Part shown: piece after piece, positions 44,237-56,732 of the stretch | Numbering within the stretch: the first letter of the stretch is position 1 | Layout: each line of letters starts with the position of its first letter | Assembly (NCBI GenBank): GCA_004380135.1 | Contig: QXCR01000002.1 | Span: forward strand, 806,001 to 870,000 | Source of the DNA: Stemphylium vesicarium | Lineage: Eukaryota > Ascomycota > Dothideomycetes > Pleosporales > Pleosporaceae | Direction of reading: 5' to 3' | Length of the DNA stretch: 64,000 nucleotides | Program-made: the position numbers and the translations under genes | The notes under the pieces: generated by a model | Told to the model about the DNA's origin: nothing | The model's database searches: none | The model's input: only the letters and a program-made list of their open reading frames with translations

Positions 44237-44542
44237 GGTCAGTAGAATATCAAGAGTGAGAATGTCTTTTCGACACACGCCTTGCCTGGAGGCGGCTTTT
44301 GTTATTAGCACGAGAATTGATTGAAGCATTATTACTTGAATTGAAGCTCCAAACAATGTCACTGCCTTCGTACACTTCACACTCTTCCAAATTCGAGCAT
44401 TCATGCGAGGCAGACACAGGGGAGTCGACCAAAGTTCTCGCCGCCGTCACATGCAAAGGCCTTGGGGCGTGGTGGCGAATCACATCCCGCAGAAGCTTCC
44501 AGCCACAGCAGCACAGCCACAATGACGCAACGCCTCTTTTTC

Positions 44543-44549
44543 TATATAG
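44543..44549 (+). promoter_or_regulatory. TATA-like box before the 70-residue gene
   Basis: TATATAG about 110 nt before the ATG at 44658, followed by a CA-rich, T-rich leader typical of fungal 5' ends. Confidence 0.35.
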
Positions 44550-44657
44550 CAGCCATCACGCGCGCCTCCCATCCATCTTCACTCAAACATCCCATCCACA
44601 TCACTTGAATTAAAACTCTCAAACACGCATCAACCTATCGAAAACCCAATATTCAAA

Positions 44658-44870
44658 ATGCCTGTTCCCATGCCATCAACCACCGAAAAGTCTGCTTCCG
44701 CCACACAGTCATCGGCGTCTGCGCAGACGGCGCACAATGTGGAGAATGCATCGACGCAGAGCGTAGCGAGCGCGAGCCATGCGCAGAAAACCGAGGAGGA
44801 GAAGGAGGCTGAGCAAAGGTATGAGGAGGCGATGGAGGAGGAGTATGCGAAGAGGGAGGGAGGTGCTTAA
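44658..44870 (+). CDS. Short serine/alanine-rich acidic protein
   Basis: 70 residues, MPVPMPSTTEKSASATQSSA then EEEKEAEQRYEEAMEEEYAK. The first half is disordered; the second is a charged helix. The ATG is in good context (AAAATGCC) and preceded by a TATA-like box. No family recognised; small acidic proteins of this type are often stress-linked in fungi, but nothing here shows that. Confidence 0.5.
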   Translation: MPVPMPSTTEKSASATQSSASAQTAHNVENASTQSVASASHAQKTEEEKEAEQRYEEAMEEEYAKREGGA

Positions 44871-45019
44871 GCGGGGAAAGGATTAGAAGAGGGGCATGTC
44901 ACAGTGGCTCAGAATGAGATACCCAAGGTTTACATCACAAATCACGAATTATAATCACAATCAAAACCAAAAATTTGCATCGAAAAGTCCAAACCATTGC
45001 TGATTCGTTTTATACAGGA

Positions 45020-45604
45020 TCACGCCGCCAAAGCCTTATCCATGACTTCCCTCGGCCTCTCCCCCATGGGAATCTGCAACGCCAACTCGTGCCCCCTCTC
45101 CGTCATCTTACCCCAAGTCTTCTTCAAAATGCCCACAATCTTGTCCTCATCATGTTCCTTCTCAAACGCCTCGAACTGATCATCCAAAAATACAAGGCAG
45201 GCTACATCCTCCAGCACCTGCGTCTCTTCATTTGCTTTCAAGTCCTCCTTCCGGATCAGCGCGCCCACCGTCTCGCTGTCCTCTTTGTTGTACCCGGCTT
45301 CGACACAGATCTGCGATACCAACTCTGCTTGTCGCTTTTTGAGAAAGGTGCGCCAGGCGTGGTATCCCGGTCGTGTCATGGGATATGAAGACCGCGGGAC
45401 TTCCCAGCGGCGAAAGTGTTGGGCGCGGATCGCGAGGCGAAGCGGTTCCGAAGCATTTGGCGCGCGTTTCTCGAGGTACGCAGTACATTTCTGAGCATAG
45501 TGCAGTTCGTACGGCATCTCGGTCCCGTTTATAGTCACTTTATTCGGGTCGAGGGTGTGCGCGGCGTCGATGGTGCTGAGCGCGCGTTCGAGGGGTGTGG
45601 ACAT
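45020..45604 (-). CDS. DUF4202 domain protein
   Basis: 194 residues, single exon from the ATG at 45604. It matches the DUF4202 layout throughout: ALSTIDAAHTLDPNKVTING, PYELHYAQKCTAYLEKRAPN, the strongly conserved LRLAIRAQHFRRWEVPRSSY, RPGYHAWRTFLKKRQAELV, then ETVGALIRKEDLKANEETQV and LEDVACLVFLDDQFEAF. The arrangement of histidines, aspartates and glutamates recalls an HD-like helical metal-binding enzyme, but the family has no established reaction that I can name. Probably cytosolic, as there is no leader. Confidence 0.85.
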   Translation of the reverse strand: MSTPLERALSTIDAAHTLDPNKVTINGTEMPYELHYAQKCTAYLEKRAPNASEPLRLAIRAQHFRRWEVPRSSYPMTRPGYHAWRTFLKKRQAELVSQICVEAGYNKEDSETVGALIRKEDLKANEETQVLEDVACLVFLDDQFEAFEKEHDEDKIVGILKKTWGKMTERGHELALQIPMGERPREVMDKALAA

Positions 45605-46189
45605 GTTTGCGATGGGTTTGTGGCGGCGGTAGGGAGTTTGCTATGGAGGCTTTGGAGACTGCGCAGTCGGTCCGCGAGGTGGAAATCTCGGAGAGCAGGT
45701 GTAGTCAGCCATATTGTCGTGAGTGTGATTAGTTGGTGGTGCTGCGCAGAGATAGCGGCGGTTGCCCCGCGGTTCGGGTGGGGGTGGTCCCTGTCGTGCG
45801 CGCCCTGTCGATCTCCGTACGACGACTTCGGCGTCACCTCGTCCATCTCGACTGCCTCACTACACTGTGGCGATATGACGTTTCCAAAGTTGATGACGAG
45901 ATTTTTAGGGCTCGCCGCACACCGCTCACCTTGGTCTTCTGCGTTGAATCATGCAGGATGCTGCCTCAAGCGATTGGCAAAGGCAGATCGGTGAGGCAGA
46001 CACCCCTGCTGCGCCTCTGCTAACCTCGAAAATCAATCCGCTCACCTTGTTTCTCAGCCTCATATGTTTATCAGCACATGCTCGCGTACAATTTGATCAT
46101 GTCATACGACACTTCCACCTTCGTCTCTGGCACTGTGTTTTTCTCGCTCTCTACATTGAAATCACCCTACAGATACACGGCCTGTCACG
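45605..46189. other. Intergenic, divergent promoter region
   Basis: It lies between the leftward DUF4202 gene and the rightward homeodomain gene. No supported frame. Confidence 0.45.
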
Positions 46190-48728
46190 ATGGCTTCCGA
46201 TTGGACAGGCCAGACTGATGCCAACGCGTTCGCCGACTTCTTCTCCCAGGATACACCGAATGACTATCTTCCAGTTTGGGGTGGCGATGCACTACCAAAT
46301 CCTGCGTCGAGAGATCTTTCGCCCCTTCTTCTATCAACAGACGATACAACATTGCCGGATCTCAATCCCTTATCTTATACGCATCCTGAGCCAATCAACA
46401 CCAGCAATGCGGCAGACGATCCGTTTCAAGAATGGATTGGTATCGATCAACTTTTAGACATGTCTACATTCGACCAGGACGCCTTCGACTTGGAATGGCG
46501 ACATCAGCATAAGGACCATTTCCCAGAGCAACCTACCACCATGACCACGGACGAGGGGAACGCTGCTGCCGAGACCGCTGCTGCTGCTGAAGCAATTTCT
46601 TCTGGTGTGGAAGACACACATGCATGTTGTACTTCTTCCAAGATACGCGGATCAAAACGCAAAGCAAAGGCTTCGACCGCCGATGCAACTAGGCCCAAGA
46701 GAGCTAAAATCTCGAACTGCATGCGCGAAATACTGGATGGACATTTCAACAGCAATCCATATCCCACGGAGGGCGAGCTCACTTTACTTTCTGACAAGAC
46801 TGGGCTCGCTGCTCAAGTTGTTAAGAACTGGTTTGCGAACGCAAGGTCACGCAGAACAGGGCCACAACGTAAGCGTTCCCACCTGTTTTCGTATCAGCAA
46901 AACTACCCATCCTTATTCTTCCGTGATTTGTTAGTTATAAAGCGACCTGCGACTCTTTCTGACGGCGATCCCAACCTTTGGGTTAGAAGACTCCGAGGAG
47001 AGCACTGATACTCTCTCAGAGTGCTGCAATGATCGAGATGGAGGCTGTGCGTCATCTCCCCAGAGGCTTACGGATGAATGCCTCAAGGATTACAGCCGTC
47101 TGTCTCCGGCACCCAGCGCAACGTCTCTTGAGAGATATTTAGCAGCTCCAACAGATCAGGAAGCCATTGCGCCCGCGGCTATTCAGGCAGCACTACACGG
47201 CGACCGCACCAATTCGTCATCACCACCATCATCATCCAAGCAAGTCTCCACTAGACGCGACTTGAAAGTAATCGCTCATTTCAGTCTTTCGGATATAGCC
47301 CCTCGTTACAATTGCGTTTACGAGGACACCAACTGCAGTCCGCAGTCACGGTGTTGTGCCCGTTGTAGACAACTGAGTGCCATGCAATTGTTGGAATCAC
47401 TCTCTCATTCGAATATTCACAAATCTCCAAATCATTATACACCGGATGGGGATCAGTCATACTCAGTAAGGACAAGTAGTGTGCTTGGTTCGGACAGCTC
47501 GGCGGGCTCCAATGCTAGCTTTAGAAGCTCAGGGAGCCACATCTCCATCGATTCAAGGGGTGCCCGGCGGGGACGAACACGTTGGAAGAGAGCTAAATCA
47601 CCTCGCCGGATCGCGATTCCATCCAATTCATCCACCAAAATCGACGCTTACTTCTGCACCTGGCCCGACTGTGACAGTAGATTTCCAAACAAAAGCGCGT
47701 GGGCACGGCATGAGGAAGCACTTCACTATCAGCCCTATCACTGGATCTGTTGCCTCGAATCGGAAGTCATCGTACGACTGCCTCACTGCCCTATTTGCGA
47801 CGAACAAGATGTCCTCATCAGCCACCTAGTAGACTCACACTTTCACGATTGCGCGCAAAAACCTCAAAAAGCCCGCACCTTCGTGCGACAAGATCAGCTC
47901 TCACAACATATCAGGACAGTACATCTCAAGAAACAGGGCATAAATGGTTCCATGTCTCAGACTCTGTCTGCATGGAAGAAGAGCAATCCTTTGCTATCTG
48001 AGGCATCTCTACATTGCGGGTTCTGTGGGTGGACCTTTGATACCTGGACGGAACGTCAAAACCATGTGTCCGACCACCTAGAGTCACGTATCTGCAAACC
48101 ATCCTGGTGGCCAGGTAGATTACGCTGGCAGAATAGATTTCAAACACCGACAGCGCGGGTTCCAGGGTAAGTAACAAAGTCTCCTTGTCACTTCGAACTG
48201 CATTAATCTGGAACCAGGGCCGAAAACCATTACGAATGTGCAGCTTGCGGCGAGACTTTCCGTGACTGTGCAGATGCTATCGAATACCACGGTCATTGCT
48301 CCACCAAATCTTGTCGCTATTTGCTCGACTGGCATGCAAGCTTTAAATCAACGACTGCTCGTCCCGACGCTCATAACGATTCATTCAACACGACTTTCAA
48401 GTGCAGATTGTGCGATCACGTGTTCCATGCTCCTTCCGACAGGGACCTGACAACTGAGCAAATTGAGGCCATGCGGACTCACGCTGAGTCACACAATCTC
48501 AGGATGTGTACCCAAGAAATCTACACAGACAGCGCCGGATTTCTTGCGCATATGCGCTTAGAGCATGGGCATACGAGTAGTAAACTTGAAACACATTACC
48601 CCTGGTCGTTTGTGAGAGACCTAACCAGCGATGATTCTGGTGGTCTTAGTATCCGCGATGCACGTTTATCAACGACCTTTTTATGTGCTCAATTCGGGGA
48701 GAGGATAGACATCTGGGATTACGATTGA
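46190..48728 (+). CDS. Homeodomain plus C2H2 zinc-finger transcription factor
   Basis: Three exons (introns 46869-46986, 118 nt, and 48167-48217) give about 790 residues. Exon 1 carries an acidic N-terminus, a basic KRKAKASTADATRPKRAK patch and a TALE/KN-type homeodomain: MREILDGHFNSNPYPTEGEL, then VVKNWFANARSRR (the WFxNxR recognition helix). Exon 2 holds disordered sequence, a short basic patch (GARRGRTRWKRAKSPRR), then C2H2-like fingers beginning CTWPDCDSRFPNKSAWARHE, CPICDEQDVLISHLVDSHF and CGFCGWTFDTWTERQNHVSD. Exon 3 adds CAACGETFRDCADAIEYHGH and CRLCDHVFHAPSDRDL. A homeobox with C2H2 fingers in one chain is a known ascomycete architecture of developmental regulators. The target is unknown. 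Confidence 0.85.
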
Positions 48729-49605
48729 ATGAAAGCCAGCCTGAGAAGAAAGTTGTCTTGTGCTACGGCAATGCAAGCGTCATGAGATAGGGGCTATGAC
48801 GTTCAATGATCGTATAAGCAAACCGGACCTTTTTTTCATGATGCGCGTGATACGATTTTTCAGAATGAAGTTCTATATGCCAACTTTAATTTTTGAAATT
48901 TACAAGATGCTCCTTACCAATGACCGCTATTCCCCCTCAATCACTGTGGTTCCCGTACACACAAGCTGTTCGCTTTCCCCCTTTGGCGCTCTCCGCCTCT
49001 TGGCGTCGTGTTCCCACCCCATCCTATGTGGCTGGTATGATTGCGTGAAAGCCCTACTTTGATGTGCGACGTCGGGATTCGAGTAGTCTCCGATTTTCAA
49101 TCCACAAGTGTCGCTGCCTCGCGTCTAGCACAGTCAAATCTATCACCACCAGCCAGCATAGCATTTATATTAGCAGATCAGACGTGCACATCACGATAAT
49201 TATCAATCCCTTCACACAATATTCCAATAACGTCGCTGACTTCATCACCTCATCCTATTTCATTTCGCACAAGACTCTACCTAGCCCACATCCCACCCTA
49301 TACCAGATCTAGCCACCAAAACCACATCCCTGGAACAGAACTCTTCCACGCCCACCCCACATATCCTAAATTGTAGCAGCACGCTAGCTCCAAAGCCGAG
49401 GGTCGACCTCGTTTCCTACGCTACATGGGCGAAACCGGCGTCGATCGGCCAAAAAAACAACAACAGAGAAAACAGAGGATGACCAAGGTGCGGGCAACGG
49501 GGTCGGTAGATGATTTCCTGTAGTGAGGTGCGATCTGCGAGTAGGCTATGATTGAGCTTGGTCCAACGGGTAGCGTACCCGGGCTCAAACATGCCGCCGG
49601 ATGGT
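48729..49605. other. Intergenic between convergent genes
   Basis: No supported frame. Confidence 0.5.
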
Positions 49606-52098
49606 TCAGCCCCAGTTGCCTTGGGAGTTGTGACTCCATGAGCCGCTGCTATGTTGTGGCATGGATGGCGGGACTTGGAAGTAGCTGTTTGGGTCTTGCT
49701 GTTGTTGTTGGTCTTGGTGGGCCCAGCCATTGTTGTCTTGTTGGCCTGATGAAGAGGAGGCGCCTGGACTGCGTCCCTGGTTTGGATGTACAGGGAGGCC
49801 AGGGCCATATACCATCGCTCTTCGCGTTTGGCCGCCGGAGGGCTGTGGCAGTTCTGGAACAGGCTGGGGAGATGGGGTGGCCCATGCTTGCTGGCCTGGA
49901 CTTGTATCATAGCTCATCCCGTGTTGTTGTGGGCTTTGGCCTGAACCGTCGTAGGAGTTGCCGTTGTATGAGAGGGAACTAGCGTAGGGACTGGACTGCT
50001 GGGGAAAGAGACTTGGTGGTGTTGTCGGAACACCGGAATACATAAGTTGTGGTGGTTGTGGCGATACTGATGGCATCGCTACCCATTGCGGTGGGTATGT
50101 CGTGGGTGGTGGGATCTGTTGCATCATGGGCGAGGTATGCGCAGATGTTTGGATACGTTGTTGAAGTTGTGCTGAAAGGGCGGCTGATTCGCGCTGGAAA
50201 CGATCGCGCCAGTGGGTGAAGCCAAACCTTAGCCCAAATCTCGAGAGCAATGTTGTGTAATCATTCAGCGCATTTATCGCTCGGGTAGTGGGATCTAATG
50301 GAACCATTTGCCCTTGTGCAAGAGGCGGCGCTGGGAAAGGTGGTGCGCTAACTTGGGTAGGTGGAGCGAGGGGATCTTCGGACTCTGATTGAGCGGTCAT
50401 CGGCGTAGGTGGTACCGCAGGCCTTGGATCAAGAATGAGATCGAGGTTGCGCGATAGGACGTCCACAAACTGGCGGCCAGTCATATACGCACGCATCGCG
50501 TCGTAGTAAGTCACCGGTGGCTTGATAGTATTGGAAGGCTTGTCTAGTACAGCGAGCAGATTGGTAGCGTATGCGATGCAGTGCTCGAAGATTAGCCGCT
50601 GAGCGTACTCGTGGATATGAGGTATGCGTGGGTTTGGCGATAAGATGTAGACGTAGCTGTAAAGCAGCTCCAGCTCGAAGAAGGATTTCACAGCCGGTAA
50701 CGTACTTTGTGGCATGTCCTGAAACCACTCTGACATCTTGTTGTACTGCTTCCAGATGTATTGGTAGGGGTCATGCCAAGGCTCGCGACCTGATTGGAAC
50801 AAGTCCATGTACCACTCAGACTGCATCTCGCGAATTTTGAATAGATCAACAGCAGTGTCAAAAGACTGCTGGAAGACGTGCGACTGAGGGGATGAGTACT
50901 TGGGGGACATGGGAGTAGTGTAAAAGGGAAATGCTACGTTAGCAGCCTCATCTGAGAAAGAGAACGCGCGGGTTTGAACGAGCGATGTTGATCTGAACAA
51001 CAGTCAGTATGTTAATGTAGTATCAGCGGCATATATCCTTACCTATCAAGCGAGTAGACACACCAGTACACCCGCCTCCTAAGTTCCAGCTTAGGGCGAG
51101 AGATGGCCACATTTTTGGACGGGTCCTGATGGATACCGAGATCAACCATGGCCCTCGAAGCTGCGCCTACAAGCGTCCAGCTATCAAAGTGATGGGGGTC
51201 CATAGTGGCATAGATGGCCCAGAGTATCAGCGCTTGGATGCTGGACACATATCCTGGATGAAGCACGTCTTCGGCGTTATCCAGGGCAGCATTCATGTGG
51301 CCGACAGCATCCGTGTAGTGGTTGTCGCCCCTAGACTCTGATTGCGAGAGACAAGCAATGGCGAGGACCATGCGGACACACCATCGATCCCATGGGCTAG
51401 CGTCATCTCCGTTTTGATAGACTGCCTCGACACAGGAGTAGAGAGTGGTTTCTTCGAACACGGGCCAAAGTGTAAATATGTTGTTGAGATAGTGTTGGAT
51501 CAGTGGGGTAGCTGCAAACTTTGGAGGTAACGCCTTGATCAGGTCTGCAGACAATGGCTCCTTTGCGCTCGCGGACCTGATGAGGCGAGCATACGACATC
51601 TCGGTGGTGAAGCCATAGAAGTCTCTCGCAGTTGCATTCACAGCACTTGAAGAGTCAGCGGAGAGCAGTGAGGGAGGTGCTTTACACTCACAGAAGGCCA
51701 AAATCGGATACCAGATCATCGATTTCAGAGGCTTCTCTCCGTCGTGCAGCGCGCTTGCTGATGGGTTTACCGGCCTTTACTGTATCGGTCGAAGCTCGCC
51801 GTGGGGTCGAGCTCTCAGACATGTCCATCATCAGAATACCAGACGACTTCCTCCTTGCTCTGGCTTCGTGTATCTTTTTCTCCAGCCGTTCGACTCTCGA
51901 CTCCAGGGTAGCGACATAGCTCCTTTCCTTGCCTCTTGCGAATTGATCATTGGTGCTCGAGCATTCTGAGGCTCGGTTTGACTTCTCACATGCTGTGCAG
52001 GCAGGCAATTTTCCGTCGCACTTGACCTTGGCAGCTCGGCATCGCGAGCAAGCAGCCACTGGCCTGCTCACTCGCAGCAATGGAGTCTCCAGGACCAT
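49606..52098 (-). CDS. Zn2Cys6 transcription factor with middle-homology domain
   Basis: Three exons (introns 51646-51691 and 50993-51042) give about 798 residues. The binuclear cluster is near the start: ACSRCRAAKVKCDGKLPACT then ACEKSNRASEC. A coiled-coil dimerisation helix follows (SYVATLESRVERLEKKIHEA). The fungal-specific domain spans exons 2-3, with IFTLWPVFEE, MVLAIACLSQSES, SWTLVGAASRAMVDLGIHQD, RRRVYWCVYSLDR joined across the last intron to STSLVQTRAF. The C-terminal 250 residues are proline/glutamine/serine rich and presumably activate transcription. It lies head-to-head with another Zn2Cys6 factor about 1 kb away. Target pathway unknown. Confidence 0.9.
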
Positions 52099-53159
52099 TG
52101 TTTTGCTGGCGTGGATTGTGTAGGTACTGGTCGCAAAGCATAAGAAATTGAACGTTTCACTGCAACGGAAAGCTCATAGGTTGACAACAAGGGAACATGG
52201 TAAAAAATAACAGGCGTTCAGACATGAGGTGCACTACATAGAAAGAGGTGGTGATGGGGCACGGAGGAGGCTCGTCCGTTGCGCCGGACATGAGACGAGA
52301 CGGCACTCACCAAGCTCGGGCAAATGTACGCTGAAGGCTTAGCGCGTCGAACCCAGGATGGCAATCTCGCGTGGCTCGGCGGGGATGCGGTACCAAGTAT
52401 GATGTGTATCGTGGATTGTCGGCGTCGCGTGGTGTTGAGCGGTTCGACGGGTGGCGTAGCGGCCTGCCGTGTCGGAGAGCCGCGGCTGTGTGTGTGGTTT
52501 GTCAGGGATCTCAAGAGTGACGCTTTCGCCCCGCTGAGTCGCGCACATCAGCTGAAAAGCGTAAAGGGTGCAGAGTGCGTCGGCTTGCGAGTTGATGCGA
52601 CGAAGATTGGCATGTCGTTCGCCGGACGGTCGAGGCCCAAATTCCGTCGTTAAGCCTATCAGGGCGCGGTGCCGCTTCCTGCCCACGCTGCACGTCTTTT
52701 CAGTTCCCGCAAATTGGAGGCGGGCGCAAGTCATGTCAGCCTACGCCGCACCAGCGACTGACGGCATTATGCCTTGTGTTTCCTTCTGCGCCGCCTGATT
52801 GGGAGCTCCTCTTACTGCCAAAACGCTCTTCTGTAGGCCGAGTGGACGAGGCATCGCGCCTGGATCAAAGAAAGAAAGTCGGACCCAACTCCGGCGGGAC
52901 TGCTGCTGCTTGCTGCTGTTGCCCTGGGCCGTGCCACAAGCTAGGTGCCGCTGCCGTATACCTATCCCAACCTCGACCTACTCTCTCCCGCGGGCCAGGA
53001 CCGTACAGAGAGCAGAGCACATTTTAGACTTTGCCGTCGCGACACAGCATCCGGGCATGGCCGTGCACGTCCACCTCCCCACATCCCAGGCCGAGCGACC
53101 ATCATAAGCCGAGCGACCTCACCACCCTCCTGCCCGTCTGGAATAGTGAGAGACCAGCG
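52099..53159. other. Shared upstream region of two divergent Zn2Cys6 genes
   Basis: 1.06 kb with no supported coding frame. It must hold both promoters. Confidence 0.5.
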
Positions 53160-55718
53160 ATGGAAGTCGCGACTGCGACACAGCCAAAGACGGAAGGGGC
53201 CCCGCACCCGCCAGAGGAAGGAACCACGGGCGGTCAGAGTCGCATCGCCCACACGCTCACAGCTTGTTGTCGCTGCCGAACGGTAAGCATCATCCCGGAG
53301 CTGCTTGGCTACGTAATAATCGACTGACCATTTCCCCCAGCGCAAGACCAGATGTGACCCTGGACTCCCTCGATGCGGGCCATGCGAGCGCACAAACTCC
53401 CACTGCGAATACTACGACCCCACCAAGGGGCGCAAGATCCCCCGCAACTATGTCGTCCACCTACAGCAGAAGGTGCGCGATCTAGAGAAGCAGCTGGCTG
53501 ACCTCGAGCGGGACGACGTGGAGCCAGACGCCGAGGACGTCATGCGCGGGGCAGCCACGGTGCGCGTCCAGGATTCCGACGAGTCCAAGTTCCTGGGGCC
53601 TTCAAGCGGCATCACCATAACCCGTTTGGTGATGCAGCTGGCGAAGCAGTTCACCGAGTCAAAGAGCATATCCGAAATCGTGCCCCATGCACAAGCAAAG
53701 GATCTTAAGGACACATTTACCCAGGAAGACCAGCGACCCACCTCAAAGATCTACCCCATGGTTAGCGACGTGGCAGCTGAAGAGCTGCCCAATCGAGACC
53801 TTACCAATCTGCTGGTCGAACTGTTTTACTGCAAAGGTGCGTGAAGCGCTATCCCTGCTGACCCTGCATGAGCTGACTCCGCCCAGTGCATCCCATGTAC
53901 CCCATCTTCCACGAGCCGACTTTTACCAAGGACGTCGATGAGGTGTACAATGGCTCCACTGACCCCTACCAAAACTACTGCCTGCGCATGGTCATTGCCA
54001 TCAGCCTACAGAAGATGGACACACAATATGCTGGACTCGCCGACAGCTACTATCTCGCCGCCCTAAAGTACTTTGAAGCCGCCATCAAACCCATGAATCT
54101 GAAGACCCTGCAGTGTTTTGGCCTAGTGGCAGGCTACTCGCTCTTGACACCCACCCGAACCGCAGTCTACTACATCATTGGCCTTGGAGTCCGCCTATGT
54201 CAAGCCTTGGGGCTGCACGAAGAAAAGACCATCAGCATGGGCCCGGGCGGGCGCTCCGCGGACCCCCTAGAAGTCGATATGCGCAGACGTCTTTTCTGGA
54301 GCATACTTACCATGGACTATGGCCTGTCGCACAGTCTGGGACGACCTGCGCATTTCGCTACACGGCGAGAGCACATTGATGTCAACTTTGGCGAGCTAGT
54401 CGACGATTACTACATCACCAGAGACGGTATCAAGCCCGCGCCACAGGCATCTCTCAAGAAGTGGATTGGAATACACTTCTACAAGATGCGTCTGCTGCAG
54501 CTGGAAATACGCAAAATGCTGTACCAAAAGAAGAAGGCCGAGCCCAAGAACGACCAGCACCCCTGGTTTGCTCAGATGCTGTCAAAGATTGAAGCCTGGA
54601 GGGATACCAGTCCAGAGATGGATGGTGGATCCGGCCTAAACAAGGTTTGGTTCATCGGCCGGTACAACACCATGGTCGTCTTCATGTACCGTCCCTCTCC
54701 CCAGGTACCTCGGCCATCTGTCGACGCCGCGAAGCGTTGCTATGATGCATGCCAGTACAACATCTACATGACCATGAAGCAGATTGAAACCAAGAGCGTT
54801 GACGTCACCTGGATCTTCACCCAAGCCATCTTCATGTGCATCAACACCATGCTTTGGACCCTATCATATTCCGACGTGCGAAAGCTCCACAGCCGCGAAG
54901 AGGTCGAGAGCCACCTCAAAGTCGCCATAGAATCCATCAAGCAAGCCTCTGAACGATGGCCTGGTGTTGAGTCTGCCATTGGTCTGTACAATAATCTCAT
55001 CTGCGCATGCATGAGAATCTTCGATAAAGACGGCGACGTTCCAATCTCGGCCAGCTCTCCATCAGACACCGCGTCTGTGGGAACCGGCAACATCGTAGAC
55101 GGCGTCAACCGATCGCGTACAACTAGCCCAGCGACTGCATCTACTGCATCAGTAGGCACGCCTTCCGACAGAGTGCCCGCGCCTTTCGGCTACCTACCAA
55201 ATCAAAACCAACAACTCTTCAATTTTGGCAACAATCAGTCAAGTGCGCCTAACGGCTTCCCAAGTGTATCGAATCCCCAGCAGGCCGATATGCAGACTTC
55301 GCCCCAGCAGCCTCCGTCCATCGCCTATAATGACCTGAGCCCTAAGACATCAATGGACAACAACATACCCATGTATAGTTATCCACCAACCACACAGTTC
55401 AACTCGCTGCCCACGACATTTGCGGAACTGCCTCAGTGGAACCCGACCTTCACGATGCCACCTCAAGAAAACTACAACATGCCAACGATGCCAATGAGTT
55501 CACCCTTCTATAACGAAAGCTATGCCGCCAACCAAGGCTACGAAATGGCCGACTACCTCAATCCAGCTTGGAGCCAGGATGCTAGGGGTACTGGTCTGAA
55601 CCAGCAACAGCAGATGGAGCTGATGCATGATTTCGAGATGAACGAAGCGAAGAACATTGAGATGATGATAGAGCAGAGTCACCAGCTCTTCCGGCCCCCG
55701 CAATTACAGACCTACTGA
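53160..55718 (+). CDS. Zn2Cys6 transcription factor with middle-homology domain
   Basis: Three exons (introns 53283-53340 and 53837-53886) give about 816 residues. The cluster is split by the first intron, ACCRCRT joined to RKTRCDPGLPRCGPCERTNS and HCEYYDPTKGRKIPRNYV. A coiled coil follows (VHLQQKVRDLEKQLADLERD). The regulatory domain contains ELFYCK joined to VHPMYPIFHEPTF, LQCFGLVAGYSLLTPTRTA, YYIIGLGVRLCQALGLHEE, RRRLFWSILTMDYGLSHSLG and RPAHF. The last 200 residues are rich in N, Q, P and S. The PRNYV extension after the cluster is distinctive, but I cannot assign an orthologue by eye. Confidence 0.9.
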
Positions 55719-56732
55719 AGTCGCGCAAGCAACCTTCCGCGCAACTTCAGTACAACCTCAATTAGACGTCGCGATTATCCGTACATGGAACCGGATACGA
55801 ATTACGGATACGAATGCGATATCGCGACTATCGATCATCAGGCGCGCGTCCTTGACGCATCTTCCGCCTGAGCGCCCGGCTGGGCATGCGCAACGCAAAG
55901 TTTGACATGCCGATCATGTCGATCATCACCGGCAGACTCGTCCAAACTCAATTTTCACTCCGCAGATCTTTGCAAGCCGTGAGAACTTGACCACCGCGAG
56001 AAGATCTCCGGTCAATCATGCTCAACATTCGCATTACTCATGATGCCGGATGGACAATCCATAAGGTTTGATAAGCAGAAGGCTTTTTTCCCGCAGCATG
56101 GGTGATGAGAGTCATGTTCGGAGCATGACCAGGAGTCACAATGCCGAGGTTATCACGGCCGATCAGGACTACAAGGAAAAGCAAGGCTGCACAGGCCCTG
56201 TCCATACTGTGGTATGTTCCAAGTTTGACGCGGATACATCTTGGCGTTCATATTGTCTCGCAATCAGCCAGGGTATCGGGGTAGCCAAGCTACATTATAC
56301 GATATTACACGCGAACATGAGACATGCTATCGACGGCTTTATCAAGTGGTAGAATTTCAGAGTAGAAGAAGGAGACACATGTAGATGTATGCTCAGCCGG
56401 CCTGAGACAGTTTCAACATACTATTTCTGACTCAAGTCGTCATCTACTCTTTGTGTCTTTGTGCTTTCATACAAAATGCTCCGTCGTCGTTGACATGAAT
56501 GTGCAGGAACGATGTGAAGACATGGCTCCCATCGAGACAAGTCTGCGTCTTATGACTTCACCCTTTCTCACTTTCTAGTTCTTATCTCGCATTCCGAATG
56601 CCCCCGCTGTGAAGTCATCTACATCCAGAGCATTACCACAAGAAGCATACGATTTCTTTGACTCTCTCCCCACTAGGATCGCAGCCAGTCACTAGAATCT
56701 CAACTCCCATCCACCCCACATCCCATTAAACA
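55719..56732. other. Intergenic between convergent genes
   Basis: It contains a short imperfect repeat (GGATACGAATTACGGATACGAA near 55791) and a weak 84-residue frame from an ATG at 56098 that I do not support as a gene. Confidence 0.45.

Noticed and set aside
49520..55718. Biosynthetic gene cluster around the two divergent Zn2Cys6 factors
   Set aside because: No polyketide synthase, peptide synthetase, terpene cyclase, P450 or dedicated transporter lies nearby.
56098..56352. 84-residue frame after the second Zn2Cys6 gene
   Set aside because: Opens with an ATG but has no domain, leader or conserved-looking pattern, and sits in a convergent 3' region.
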